From positions 5,435,163-5,499,162 of the forward strand of contig NC_135719.1 of NCBI RefSeq assembly GCF_964656455.1: 64,000 nt of DNA, given 5' to 3'. The notes beneath the pieces were generated by a model that saw only the letters and a list, made by a program, of their open reading frames with translations, searched no databases and was not told where the DNA came from. The translations under genes were made by a program, and so were the position numbers. Below, one piece after another: positions 11,815 to 31,891 of the stretch. Positions within the stretch are counted from its first letter, which is position 1, and each line of letters begins with the position of its first letter. The DNA comes from Halichoerus grypus. Its lineage: Eukaryota > Chordata > Mammalia > Carnivora > Phocidae.

Positions 11815-12688
11815 ATGGAGCTGAGGCCCTGGTTGCTATGGGTGGTAGCGGCAGGAGCCTTGGTCCTGCTGGCAGCCGACGCCCGTGCCCAGAAGGTCTA
11901 CACCAACACGTGGGCCGTGCACGTTCCCGGAGGCCCGGCCGTGGCTGACAGCCTGGCGCGCAAGCACGGCTTCCTCAACTTGGGCCAGGTAGGTGCGCCG
12001 ACTGCCGGCTGGCCTAGGCGCGGGTCATGGCCAGGGGTGGGCTCAGCGAGGGCAGGGGTTCGGGCACCGGGACCGGGACTGTGGGCTTATCTTCTCAGGG
12101 CCATCTGGGTAGGAGGCATGTTCTGGGTGGCTCTAGGGGGATGGGAGCCGTGGCTGGTCCCGCCCTTGGGCTTCCAACAGAGGTTGTTCAGGGGAGCAGA
12201 CTCTGCCCGGGAGGGTGCGTCCCTCTCCGTCCCCTGCACCCCCTGGCCGGGGCCTGGGCAGGGAGCAGATGCCCCACCACCCCCTGGCGTCGTGCGCCTC
12301 CCCTTGCAGCCGGCTGTCCACCCCCGTCCGCTGCCTCCCGGGGACTGCCAGATGGAAAGCCCAGCCCAGGCTCCCTGCTCTGTTGCAGATCTTCGGGGAC
12401 TATTACCACTTCTGGCATCGAGCGGTGACAAAGCGGTCCCTGTCGCCTCACCGCCTGCGACACAGCCGGCTGCAGAGGGAGCCTCAAGTGAGTGCGGCCC
12501 CAGCCCCTCCGGCTGCCACCCTTCCCTTGCCGCTCTCTGGAGCCGCTTGAGCCCCCCCGCCCCGCCCACACCGGCCCCCTTCACTCCTGCAGGTGCAGTG
12601 GCTGGAGCAGCAGGTGGTAAAGCGAAGGACCAAACGAGATGTGTACCAGGAGCCCACGGACCCCAAGTTTCCCCAGCAGTGGTACCTG
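11815..12688 (+). other. FURIN: FURIN exons for signal peptide and inhibitory propeptide
   Basis: The first three coding exons encode residues 1-123. Residues 1-25 form a hydrophobic signal peptide ([18 protein letters not shown]). The propeptide follows, with the secondary cleavage site VTKR ending at R74, and an upstream H68 that corresponds to the human pH-sensor histidine. The primary autocatalytic site RTKR ends at R106, just before DVY. In the family the propeptide acts as an intramolecular chaperone and inhibitor, released by two ordered cuts. The first coding exon is one residue shorter than human as I recall it. Confidence 0.9.
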
Positions 12689-15600
12689 GTACGTTGCCGC
12701 CTCGGGTCGTGGGTACTCCTCCCCGGCGGCACCCATCTGGCCACTGAGGGCTCCCGCGGGACGCTGAGGCTGATGTGCAGGCCTCCCCTCCTTCTTCTTC
12801 TTTCTCTCTGCCCAGCACTCCCTCCCCGCCCCTTCCCGCGAAGCCTGGGGGCTGCCCTTCCAGAGTTCTGGGCACTCCCACGGAGCCCAGGCAGCCAGGG
12901 ATGGTGTTGCGGGCGCGGGGGCAGGTGGAGAAAGAGGTTTCAGGGGTGGTGAAGGGATTCTTCAGGGTACCCCTGACCTCACACGGCCAACCACATCTCG
13001 TAAGTGCTGGGGTGATGGGGCGGGTGTCTCTGCAGTCCGGCGTCACCCAGCGGGACCTGAACGTGAAGGAGGCCTGGGCTCAGGGCTACACGGGGCACGG
13101 CATTGTGGTCTCCATTCTGGACGATGGCATCGAGAAGAACCACCCAGACTTGGCAGGCAATTATGTGAGGAGGTGGGGGAGGGAGGCAGCCGTCCCCGGT
13201 GAGGGGTGTCTCAGGGCGGTCCTGTTCTGCTGGTGTGCTCAGACTGTTCCTGACGATGGCCATGTCCTCTCCAGGATCCCGGCGCCAGCTTCGACGTCAA
13301 CGACCAGGACCCTGACCCCCAGCCTCGGTACACACAGATGAATGACAACAGGTAAGCGACGGCAGGGCCCCGGCCCCTGCCTGCCTTCTCCTCCCTTCCA
13401 CTGAGGAAGCAGGGTCGAGCCCGGGCTAAGACCCATTCCCCCAGTGGGCTGACGTTTCCGTGGTCTTGCTGCAGTTCTGGTCAGAGCAGGGGTGGCCACA
13501 GAGCGGAGAGCGTGGGAGGGGACAGAGGTCGTGGCAGGAGGGGCGTGCCGGCCCGTCCCGCCCCTCAGGCTGCGCCCGCCGTGCTCTGTCCGCCGCTAAC
13601 GCTGTGCTCTTGGCCCCGGCAGGCATGGCACACGGTGCGCGGGCGAGGTGGCCGCCGTGGCCAACAACGGTGTCTGCGGTGTGGGCGTGGCCTACAACGC
13701 CCGCATCGGAGGTGGGTGTGGGCCTTGGCCACCCTGTCCGTGGGGAGGGCCCTGCGGGTGGGATTCTCTCCCATCCGGCCAGTGCCTGTCACTTGCCCAC
13801 CGTGGATCCGTGGATCCGTTTGGCCACGTGGCTGTTCCTTAGAGGCTTCTCGACAGCTCAGAACTGAGCCCCCTGTGCTGCGGGGCAGGGCAGGGCTTCT
13901 TAGCAGGAGCCTCCCTGAATCCCCACCAGCCCCACTGCGTCCTTACAGGGCAGGCCTTGATCGCCACACTCCCTAGGGAACCCAGAGGCTCCTTCTAAGC
14001 CAGGCTCTGTGGTTGAGGGCAGGGTGTGTTCTCTTTTTCCCTTCGGGCTCTTGGCCTGGAGAGGCAGAGAGGCCCGGGGGCTAGGGGCTCAGGGCTTCCC
14101 AGCACCGGCCTCTGCCTTCCCCTGCGCATCCTCCGGGTGCAGGGCTGGGTGTGCTTTGGGGGTGCCCCTGGCGGCTAGACCCACGCAGCATCCCTCTCCT
14201 CACCCCCCTCCGCGGCCAGGGGTGCGCATGCTGGACGGCGAGGTGACGGACGCGGTGGAGGCTCGCTCACTGGGCCTGAACCCCAACCACATCCACATCT
14301 ACAGCGCTAGCTGGGGCCCCGAGGACGACGGCAAGACCGTGGATGGACCCGCCCGCCTCGCCGAGGAGGCCTTCTTCCGGGGGGTTAGCCAGGTGCGGTG
14401 GGGGTCCCTGCGCAGCCCCGCGGGCCAGGCCGGGCGCTGTCTGCTCCCTAGTTTTTTTCCCCATGTTTTTCTGTTCCTGTTCGTTTATTCTCATGTTACA
14501 CCTTAGTTTATACAAGGCTTATTTATTAAAATGCTAATGGACCAGACAGATAGCAAAAGAGAAAAATAAGTGGAAATCACCCATCGTTCCAGCCCCCGCA
14601 GTCACCGGTCTGGGCAGTTCGGTGGCAGCCCGGGTCTGTTGTTCGGCGCAGACAGACAGACTTGCACAAGCGCCCGACCCAGCAGGGGTCTCACGGGCTG
14701 CGGAGCAGGGCGGCGTGTGCGGACGAGGGGCCCTGTCCCCCGGCAGCACCCTCCCGCCAGGCCCCCCCAGGCCCCGTCTGCGAGTGACCCCAGCCCGCTC
14801 TGTCCGCAGGGCCGCGGGGGGCTGGGCTCCATCTTCGTGTGGGCCTCGGGGAACGGGGGCCGGGAGCACGACAGCTGCAACTGTGACGGCTACACGAACA
14901 GCATCTACACGCTGTCCATCAGCAGCGCCACGCAGCTCGGCAACGTGCCCTGGTACAGCGAGGCATGCTCGTCCACACTGGCCACCACGTACAGCAGCGG
15001 CAACCAGAACGAGAAGCAGATCGTGAGTCCTGCCCGGGGGGGGGGAGGTGGGGGCTGCCTGCTGGCTCTGCTCAGGGCCCCCTTCCCGGACCACGTGTGG
15101 CTGGGGGATCGGTGGCTCAGTCGTCGTGGGACGGGAGCCGGGGCGCTCTGAGACTGGGAATGGGGCCACGGGGCTGTGCGAAGCCCCTGAGAAGCGTAGA
15201 CTCTCTGAAGATGCGCACGGCTCTGAACGGTCTCCAGCCTGGAGCTCAGCCCCTCGTGCCTTGGGAAACAGGCCCCGGGAGGGCCAGGCGTTAGCCTGTT
15301 CACAGCTAGTGAGCGAGGCAGCAGCTGGGCCTGAGGTGTCCTGGCCCCGGCTCCCCTGCCATCCGTTGGTGCTCTGGGCCTGTGGGCAGGGGGCGGGCAG
15401 GTAGCCCCTCTAGTCCCTGCACTCATCACGGGCCCAACGCACCGTCCTCCCGGCAGGTGACCACAGACTTGCGGCAGAAGTGCACCGAGTCTCACACGGG
15501 CACCTCGGCCTCGGCCCCCTTGGCAGCCGGCATCATCGCTCTCACCCTGGAAGCCAAGTAAGCAACCTCGCCCCCCCCAGTGCCCCCTGCAGGGCAGCCC

Positions 15601-17788
15601 TCGGCCTGAGCCCCGGGCCTCACTCTCCGCCCTTTGCAGTAAGAACCTCACCTGGCGGGACATGCAGCACCTGGTGGTACAGACCTCAAAGCCCGCCCAC
15701 CTCAATGCTAACGATTGGGCCACCAACGGTGTGGGCCGGAAAGGTGAGGACAGGGTGGCCCAGTGCGCAGGCTGGGGGCGGGTAGGGGGCCCTCTGCCTC
15801 CCAGATGACCCTGCCTCCCCTGCCCCCGCAGTGAGCCATTCATACGGCTACGGGCTGTTGGACGCGGGTGCTATGGTGACCCTGGCCCAGAACTGGACGA
15901 TGGTGCCCCCCCAGCGGAAATGCATCATTGACATCCTCACCGAACCCAAGTGAGGCCTGGCCCGGGGCTGGTGCCGGGGCGGGGGGGGGCCGGGGTGTTG
16001 GGGGGGGGTCAGGCCGGCACACTGTCCCTGCTGTCTGCACAGGGACATCGGGAAGCGGCTGGAGGTGCGGAAGACGGTGACCGCCTGCCTGGGGGAGCCC
16101 AGCCACATCACACGGCTAGAGCACGCGCAGGCCCGCCTCACCCTGTCCTACAATCGCCGTGGCGACCTGGCCATCCACCTGGTCAGCCCCATGGGCACCC
16201 GCTCCACCTTGCTGGCCGCCAGGTGCCTGCCCTCTCCCCTGCCCAGCTTGTCCCGTTCCTCACACTCGCACACGTTCACCCTCCTGGACTTGTCACAGGG
16301 TCTTAGTGGCCACCACGTTCTTCTCGGTGCGGGTGCTATTGGCACTTGAGGAGGGATGGTTCTGTCCTAAGGGACTGTCCCGCATCGAAGGAATCCCTGG
16401 CTTCTAGTCGTTACATGCCAGTAGTGCGCCTTCCCGTGTGTAGCAAGCACCTTGCACGTTTCCACCAACCTTCTGGTGGAGAACAGCTGGCCTACTGGCA
16501 AACAACAGCTACAGGCATTTCCGGCCCAGTGGGGTTGGCGCTGCACTGGGGGAGGGTGTGTGCTCCACGTGTTGGGGCCCTGGTGTCCCCTGGCTGGGGT
16601 CTCCCGGAGGCCTCCAACAGCCATGGGCACCCTTCTCCCGCAGGCCGCACGACTACTCCGCAGATGGGTTTAACGACTGGGCCTTCATGACAACCCATTC
16701 CTGGGATGAGGACCCCTCTGGCGAGTGGGTCCTGGAGATTGAAAACACCAGCGAAGCCAACAACTACGGTACTGGGGATGTTTGAGGACTGAGGGGGCAG
16801 CAGAGACGGGAGCCGGCGGGCCCTGGGATTCCAGGAGCGGTGCTAGTGCTCCCTAACTCTTGCCTCCTCCCCCACCCCGGGATAGGGACACTGACCAAGT
16901 TCACCCTCGTGCTGTATGGCACGGCCCCCGAGGGGTCGCACCCGCCTCCCGAGAGCAGCGGCTGCAAGACCCTCACGACCAGCCAGGCCTGTGTGGGTCA
17001 GTAGTGGTTGCTGCTGGGGTCTGGGGGCCTGGGGTTTGGGGGGGTGGGTGCGCCCAGAGGGGACCTGTGCTGAAGCCCAGGGCTAGGAGGAAAGGGGGTT
17101 TGAAGAGACCTCGGGGCGGCCGCGGTTACGGGGCTGGAGGCCGCTGGGGGCCGCCACGCCTCCTGAGCTGACGCGCACCTCCTCCCCCACGCCGGCAGTC
17201 TGCGAGGAAGGCTTCTCCCTGCTCCAGAAGAGCTGTGTGCAGCGCTGCCCGCCGGGCTTCACCCCCCAAGTCCTCGATACTCACTACAGCACGGACAACG
17301 ACGTGGAGATCATCCGGGCCAGCGTCTGCGCCCCCTGCCACAGCTCGTGCGCCACCTGCCAGGGGCTGGCCCCCACAGACTGCCTCAGCTGCCCCAGCCA
17401 CGCCTCCCTGGACCCCGTGGAGCAGACGTGCTCCCGGCAGAGCCAGAGCAGCCGCGAGTCGCCCCAGCAGCGGCCGCCGCCGCCGCCCGCCGAGGTGGAC
17501 ACGGAGCCCCGGCCGCGCGCAGGGCTGCCGCCCTCACACCTGCCCGAGGTGGTGGCCGGCCTCAGCTGCGCCTTCATCGTGCTGGTCTTCGTCACTGTCT
17601 TCCTGGTCCTGCAGCTGCGCTCCGGCTTCAGCTTCCGGGGGGTGAAGGTGTACACCATGGACCGCGGCCTCATCTCCTACAAGGGGCTGCCCCCCGAAGC
17701 CTGGCAGGAAGAGTGCCCATCCGACTCAGAAGAGGACGAGGGCCGGGGCGAGAGGACCGCCTTTATCAAAGACCAGAGCGCCCTTTGA
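11815..17788 (+). CDS. FURIN: Furin, proprotein convertase (15 coding exons)
   Basis: Furin is a calcium-dependent subtilisin-like serine protease of the trans-Golgi network, endosomes and cell surface. It cleaves precursors after R-X-K/R-R sites. Coding exons: 11815-11988, 12389-12487, 12593-12688, 13036-13164, 13275-13351, 13623-13711, 14220-14392, 14810-15022, 15457-15557, 15640-15743, 15832-15949, 16043-16222, 16644-16768, 16886-16996, 17199-17788. Every intron is GT-AG and the frame stays open for 792 codons plus stop; human furin is 794 aa. The order is signal peptide, propeptide, catalytic domain with D152, H193 and S367 (human D153, H194, S368), P domain, Cys-rich region, membrane span and acidic tail. 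The start was chosen because a signal peptide follows directly. The ATG context is modest (C at -3, G at +4). No disabling change is visible. Confidence 0.97.
13036..15743 (+). other. FURIN: FURIN exons for the subtilisin-like catalytic domain
   Basis: These seven exons carry the protease core. The catalytic Asp is in [13 protein letters not shown] (D152), the His in [10 protein letters not shown] (H193), the oxyanion-region Asn in WASGNGG, and the nucleophilic Ser in [14 protein letters not shown] (S367). All catalytic residues are intact, so an active enzyme is expected. Exon phases are mixed; several introns split Gly, Arg or Asn codons, and the split codons join correctly. Confidence 0.92.
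15832..16996 (+). other. FURIN: FURIN exons for the P (homo B) domain
   Basis: These four exons continue from the end of the catalytic domain ([11 protein letters not shown]) into the P domain, a beta-sandwich needed for folding and stability in kexin-type convertases. Recognisable stretches are [20 protein letters not shown], the RGD motif in [10 protein letters not shown], and [19 protein letters not shown]. Furin contains an RGD here in other mammals too. The intron 16223-16643 contains a region I cannot assign. Confidence 0.88.
17199..17788 (+). other. FURIN: FURIN last coding exon: Cys-rich region, membrane span and cytoplasmic tail
   Basis: The exon begins with a furin-type cysteine-rich repeat ([27 protein letters not shown]). 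A Ser/Gln/Pro-rich stalk with five consecutive prolines follows, encoded by a short GCC/CCG tract. A membrane span lies at about residues 714-736 ([20 protein letters not shown]). The 56-residue tail carries the YKGL endocytic motif and the acidic cluster [10 protein letters not shown], which in the family is phosphorylated by CK2 and recycles furin to the trans-Golgi network. The tail appears fully conserved. Confidence 0.92.
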
Positions 17789-18439
17789 CGAGCGCCTACT
17801 GCCTGCCCCTTCAAGCCCATCCCCTCCTTGGGCACTTTTTAATTCACCAAAGTATTTTTTTATCTTGGGACTGGGTTTGGACCCCAGCTGGGAGGCAAGA
17901 GGGGCAGAGACTGCTTCCCACCCCACCTTCGGGCCACTTGGCTGCCTGAGGTGGGGCCCCAGGACCAGCTGGGGAGCCGGGGAGGGCCTCACCCCCACCT
18001 CCAGCACCCCTTCCGTGTGGAGAAAGGAGTGGAACCTTTAGGGCAGCTTTCCAAGGTCCAGGCCCCAGCCGGGGTTTTCTGCGGAGTGAAGAGGGTCAGC
18101 CCTTCTCTTTGGGGATTCCTGACCCGGGCTGCAGCTCTCTCCCTACCCTGTTCCCTCTAAAGCAATAACGGTCCCCATCCAGGCAGCAGGGAGGCTGGCC
18201 TAGGGGGTATTTGAAGGAGGAGGCCACCTCTCCAAGGGCTTTTGTATCCCCGACCTTGTCTCCCACGTCTGGTGAGCCTCTTGAGGAAGTGGCGATTAAA
18301 GGAAGGGACCAAGGCCAGGCAGGTGCTTTAGGGTGGGCACGTGAGCACACGCGCGTGGGTGTCCCCTTCCCCACCTCCACCACCGCTGGCTGCCCGCCGA
18401 GCCCCGTGCTGGTGTCCTGACCACCCTACCTTTTCGGGC

Positions 18440-18476
18440 CCCCTCCCCTCCCCTCCCCTCCCCTCCCCTCCCTTCC
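18440..18476 (+). repeat. CCCTC pentanucleotide repeat in FURIN 3' UTR
   Basis: About seven tandem copies of a C-rich pentamer form a pure pyrimidine run on the + strand. The complementary strand has repeated GGGG blocks, so DNA-level quadruplex or triplex folding is possible. Confidence 0.85.
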
Positions 18477-19361
18477 CGCCAGGGCCCAAGTCCCTGTTTT
18501 CTGAGCCCGGGGCTGCCTGGGCTGTTGGCACTCACAGTCCCGGAGCCCCTGGGTGGGTGGTGGGGAGGGACGGTGGCCCAGCCGGCCTCTCCCGCCTCCC
18601 ACCCGATGCTGCTTTCCCCTGTGGGGATCTCAGGGGCTGTTTGAGGATATATTTTCACTTTGTGATTATTTCACTTTAGATGCTGATTTTGGGTTTTTTT
18701 GGTTTTTTTGTTTTTTTTGTATTTGTAATGGGGGTAGCAGCTGGACCACCCACCTTCCCACACCCACTGTCCATTCTGCTGTTCCCCCGGCTACGCTGGC
18801 CCTGAGGTGCGGGGGGCTGCAGCATGTTGCTGAGGAGTGAGGAAGAGTTGAGCCCCAAGTCCTGAAGAGGCAGGCGGGCAAGCCAGGTGGGCCCTAGGAA
18901 AGGGGATCGTGGTGGGAGGGGCAGGCTGTCATCCGTGTTTCAGATGGGGCTCATCGTGCCAAGGGCTCATGGGTCACTGGTTCTCCAAGTGCCAGGGGCG
19001 GGCAGGTGGTGGCACTGAGCCCCCTCCAACACTGTGCCCTTGTGGAGAAAGCACTGACCTGTTCTGCCCCCTTAAGTCCCCCTCTTCTGACGTGCCTTTC
19101 GCACCCCTCCCATTAGGACAATCAGTCCCCTCCCATCTGGGAGCCCTCTTTTCTTTCTCTCCCCTAGCCCTTCCTGGCACCCAGCCACCTGCCCAGGGGT
19201 GTCCCCTCCTCTCCCATCCCCCCACCCTTGTGGCCAGCCTGGCTGATTTTGTAAGATACTGGGTTGCTGCCCAGTGATTTTTTTTTTCTTGTAATTTAAA
19301 CAGGCCCAGCATTGTTGGTTCTATTTAATGGACACGAGATAATGTTAGAGGTTTTAAAGTG

Positions 19362-19367
19362 ATTAAA
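19362..19367 (+). terminator. FURIN: FURIN poly(A) signal (ATTAAA)
   Basis: ATTAAA is the second commonest mammalian poly(A) hexamer. It lies about 1.6 kb after the stop and is followed within 50 bases by a GT-rich segment. FES exon 1 begins less than 1 kb further on. Confidence 0.65.
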
Positions 19368-19989
19368 CGTGCAGACTATGCAAACCAGGCCTGGTCTCCA
19401 GTGTGGTGATGTCGTTCTTCCTAGGACCCTGGGACTGCATCCGGGATGGGGGCGGGGATTGGGGCCAGTTCATGTCCTGCTTGCCTCTAGGTGGGCCCAA
19501 GTCAGGGCTCCAAAGGCCGTCTCCCACGGAGTTCTAGGGCCTCCCTGGGGGAGCAGTGGGCTGTGGAAGGAGGCAGCAGCTGGGGACAAGCCCCAGGCTG
19601 TGGGACAGGGGAGCTCCAAGAGTAGGACAAGCAGAGGGCTTGCACCCCCACAGGCCTGGTCTCCAGCAGGGTGGTGTTCCCCCCCTCCCCTGCTCAGGAT
19701 CTCCCTTGGCTGTAGGGCTGAGGTCTATGGTGGAGCCGGACTGAACCAAGACAGATGGTTTTTGCTGGCCCGTGTCCCGTCAGGAAACTCCGTACCTGTC
19801 CACTCCCCCATCCCAGCCAGCACCCCCTCCCCTGGCTTCCCTTGGGACAGGAAGCCCCTGCCTCGGGTAGGGGAGTGGTGGCCGGTTCCCCGGGACCTGC
19901 GCCCGAGAAGGAGGCCTCTCCTCGGCGATATTTACTTGGAAATTTTATTCAAACGTTGGCTGGCGCCTGAGCTCTCCTAGGGGAATCCG

Positions 19990-20700
19990 ATGGGGTGGGG
20001 AGGCCTGGAGCAGGCTTCCCCCTTCCCCTTCTGGGCCGCCCGGGCCGGGCGCCAGGCCCCCACCGCGCGGCGGCCGCTTCCCCGCGCTCCCGGGCGCTGC
20101 CCAGGCCTTGGGGGCGCCGGCAGGCGGCTCTCCGCGCGGCCATTCTTCCCCGGCCCCCTCCTCCCTTCCGTTTCCGCGGCCGCGCGGCGCGCTGGGCAGG
20201 GGGGCCGGCAGGCGTCGGGGGCGCCGGCCCTCCCGCCCGCCCCTTCCCCTCGCCGGGCCCGCCCCGGCCGGCCAACTGAAACCGCGGCAGGAGGAAGCCG
20301 AATCAGGAACTGGCCAGGGTCGCCCGGGCCGCAGTCGGGCCGGAGTCGTCCCCGAGGCGTCCTCGGCAGCCCCGGAGCAGCTGCCCGCGCGGGTAACTCC
20401 TGCCCCGAGGCCCAGGCGGCGCGGGCGGGCGCGCGCGCGCGGGGGTGGAGGGGCGCGCGGGGGGGTGGGGGCGGGGGGGCAGCGGCGGCCAGGGGTGCCG
20501 AGAGGGGGACACTCCCCCCCGCCCCCCACGGTGGGGTGCGCGTGGCAGGGCAGGAGCCCGGCTCAGGCTGTGGCTGCCTGAAGCCCGGCGGAGGGTCCCG
20601 GGCACGCCGAGCCCCTGGCAAGGGAAGGGTGCCCGGTGGGAGGGCCTGGGGAGGGAGGGGTCCCCTGGCGCCAGGCCTTGGCCCGAGACACGGGAAGCAA
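19990..20700 (+). promoter_or_regulatory. FES: CpG island and probable first exon of FES
   Basis: A dense CpG-rich segment begins about 600 bases after the FURIN poly(A) signal. A donor (G|GTAACT) at 20392/20393 fits a noncoding FES exon 1 ending there, spliced to the acceptor CCCCAG at 20884. No TATA box is seen. The spacing means FURIN 3' end formation and FES initiation occur within 1 kb. Confidence 0.65.
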
Positions 20701-20893
20701 TGAGGGCCCGTCCCAGGCCAAGTTGCCCGTTTTGGACCTCGGGCTGCATTTCAGCAGGACAGGACCCCACCTCCTGTCTGTCTGCAGCTCCTCTTCGCCC
20801 CACAGCCCCCAGCCTCCCCGGCTGGCCCCTCCGTCTCCGGCCGCTGCCTTACCCAGGGCTGGCCTGCCCTGTCTCTGTCCCCAGGACGGCACC

Positions 20894-29861
<8,968 letters not shown>

Positions 29862-30060
29862 GGCCGGGCCCCCTTCTCAAGCCAGTGGCCTCTGCAGGCA
29901 AGAGTGTACGTCCACGCAGTGTGGCTCACACGGCCGATGGCTCCTCCCCGTCCTGGACCCCGGCCACTGGCGTCCATGCTGCCGGCGGCCATGCGGCTCT
30001 GCTCGGCCGGGCCTTCCTCTTCCGGGCGGAAGTAATAAAAACCACTTGTGCCCATTGAGT
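29862..30060 (+). other. FES: FES 3' UTR with AATAAA at 30034-30039
   Basis: A short 3' UTR of roughly 200 bases follows the FES stop. AATAAA at 30034-30039 is followed by a TGTG-containing segment and is the likely poly(A) signal. The short UTR agrees with the compact 3' end of FES in other mammals. Confidence 0.8.
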
Positions 30061-30219
30061 GCTCTTGGCATGTGCGCTCCTCCGGACAGCAGGTCTGCGG
30101 AGGAGTCGGGGGCGCACGCTGTGGCCGTGGGAAGGGGGAGGACGGGCAGTGCTCGCGGAGCAGAACGGACCTGATCCGGCAGCCCCTGGAAGCGAGACGC
30201 GGGGAAGAGGGAGACGGTG

Positions 30220-30490
30220 TGTGGGCTTCTGGCACCCGGAGAGGGTCACGGGCAGAGGAGCAGAGCTGCGGGAGGAGTGGGGAGGTGGGAGACGTTGCAT
30301 TTGAGGGGCCTGTGGGGATGTAGGTGTGACACAGAAGTCCAGAAGCCCAGATGGAGGCAAAGGCCGGGCACTGGCGTTGGGAAGTCCTTAGCGGACAAAC
30401 GTTAGGTGTGTGCTGCAGTCATTAGGAGATTCAGGAGAGAGGGGCAGGGAGTCAGGGAAAGTGAGTTTCCCTAAAAGGGGACTGGGGTGA
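30220..30490. repeat. Ancient interspersed repeat downstream of FES, family not named
   Basis: Resembles a later part of the same old repeat seen in the FES intron at 23560-24080 (GACACAGAAGTCCAGAAGCC, GTCCTTAGCGGACAAACG). Strongly diverged. Confidence 0.35.
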
Positions 30491-30494
30491 CTGA

Positions 30495-30824
30495 AGAGAA
30501 AGAACATGCTCCCCAGGGAGTTCATCCATCAAGGCAAGTCTACTGAGCAACAGGGCAGCAGAGCGCGGAGCCCTCACCTCCTCCTCTAAGTCTATAAAGG
30601 CCCCCCCGAAATCTATAAAATCATCAGAAACCTTCCCAGCAGCTCCAGAGAAGGGCAAGAAGACAAAGAGGTATGAACAAACTGAAAAACCGAAACCAGG
30701 AAAGATCTCTCGCACCAAAGAACAAAGCAACAAGAACTTTGAGGTAAAATGGCCATCCCTCAAGAAAGCTAAGGAAGTAGATCACATCTACTTCCTTAGT
30801 AGGAAGGAGATAAAAACACTATAA
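30495..30824 (+). other. Unassigned Lys/Ser-rich open reading frame without an ATG
   Basis: A 109-codon open frame begins after TGA at 30492 and ends at TAA 30822-30824. It reads as a Ser/Lys-rich chain with segments such as APPKSIKSSETFP and EKGKKTKRYEQTEKPKPGK. It has no start codon and no splice signals I trust. It may be a piece of a processed pseudogene or chance. A perfect 13-base inverted repeat lies inside it (30770-30782 and 30786-30798). I do not recognise a protein family. Confidence 0.25.
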
Positions 30825-31019
30825 CTTGTGTGAACAAGAGGAAATCAAGTTAGAGTGTGATTAAGAAAAAATACTAAAAAGTCTTTATCATTGGAAGTGA
30901 TAAAAAGCAGAACCAAGGAACTTTTGCTTCTGGGTAGGATGTGGTAGGTCTCCACGGGCCACTGCTCCCGTTGCAACAGCTAGGAGGAAACGAGACGGAA
31001 ATCATCTTTTTAATTTTTA

Positions 31020-31219
31020 AAAAAAAATTTTAAAGATCTTATTTATTTTTGAGAGACAGGGCGAGTGAGCACAGGCAGGGGAAGAGACAGGCAAAAGGAG
31101 AGGGAGAAGTAGACTCCCCGCTGAGCAGGGAGCCCGATGCAGGGCTCGATCCCAGGACCGTGGGATCATGACCCGAGCCAAAGGTGGATGCTTAACGACT
31201 AAGCCACCCAGGTGCCCTG
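31020..31219 (-). mobile_element. CAN-SINE
   Basis: Reverse copy: T-rich tail, AAGATCTTATTTATTT, the GCTCGATCCCAGGACC B-box region and GCCACCCAGGTGCCC head. Confidence 0.9.
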
Positions 31220-31680
31220 GAAGTCATCATTTTTAAAGAGAATGAGGAGTGGTGGAAGGAATAAGGACCAGATGAACAAAATTTCCAGGGGGAAAGAGAC
31301 CTTCCAAGGTGAGCTGATGATGGGTGGTTACTTTCTTCTCAGACATTCGTTGATCTGGGCCATCTCCAATGACCAGCATTGCCCCGAGCAGGGAGACCCT
31401 ACTGAGGAAAAGAGAAATGAACAGTCTGTGGTTCTTGCAGGGACTGTCATGGGTTGGGCACTAGAGGAGGCTGGAATGCCAAGCCAGTTTTCCCCACAGA
31501 AGATTTGCTGAGTTCTGGAGCACTGTGGGCAGCTGAGTACTGGGTGGGCTGGAAAGGCAAGTCCCACAGTCTTGCAGTGTTTAGAGGGAGAGGGGCTGAA
31601 ACAAAAACTGGTCTCCCCCCTCAAGATATTGGCCAGATTTTGAACCTGGTGGTCTTGGAGGCTGAAGAGCTAACCTCAAA
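31220..31680. other. Intergenic stretch, possibly L1-derived
   Basis: No gene signal. The sequence CTCCAATGACCAGCATTGCC and following text could be part of an L1 5' region but I cannot confirm it. Confidence 0.3.
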
Positions 31681-31693
31681 ATCTCAAAAGAGA

Positions 31694-31891
31694 GGGACGC
31701 CTCGGTGGCTCAGTCGGTTAAGCGTCTGCCTTCGGCTCAGGTCATGATCCCAGAGTCCTGGGATCGAGTCCCACATCAGGCTCCCTGCTCAGTGGGAAGC
31801 CTGCTTCTCCCTCTGCCTGCTCTGCCTGCCAGTCCCCCTGCTTGTGCTCTCTCTCTGACAAATAAATAAAATTAAAAAAAAAAAAAAAAAG
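31694..31891 (+). mobile_element. CAN-SINE with 12-base target-site duplication
   Basis: Full-length copy: GGACGCCTCGGTGGCTCAG head, TGGGATCGAGTCCC B box, CT tract and poly(A). Flanked by TCTCAAAAGAGA at 31682-31693 and 31892-31903, a perfect duplication from L1-type retroposition. Confidence 0.95.

Larger units (their letters stand above)
17789..19385 (+). other. FURIN: FURIN 3' UTR
   Basis: About 1.6 kb lies between the furin stop codon and a poly(A) signal ATTAAA at 19362-19367. The UTR contains a pentanucleotide CCCTC tract near 18442-18475, a T/G-rich stretch near 18690-18725, and two CTGAGCC heptamers (18501-18507, 19015-19021) that match the miR-24 seed. No open frame of interest is seen. 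Confidence 0.8.
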
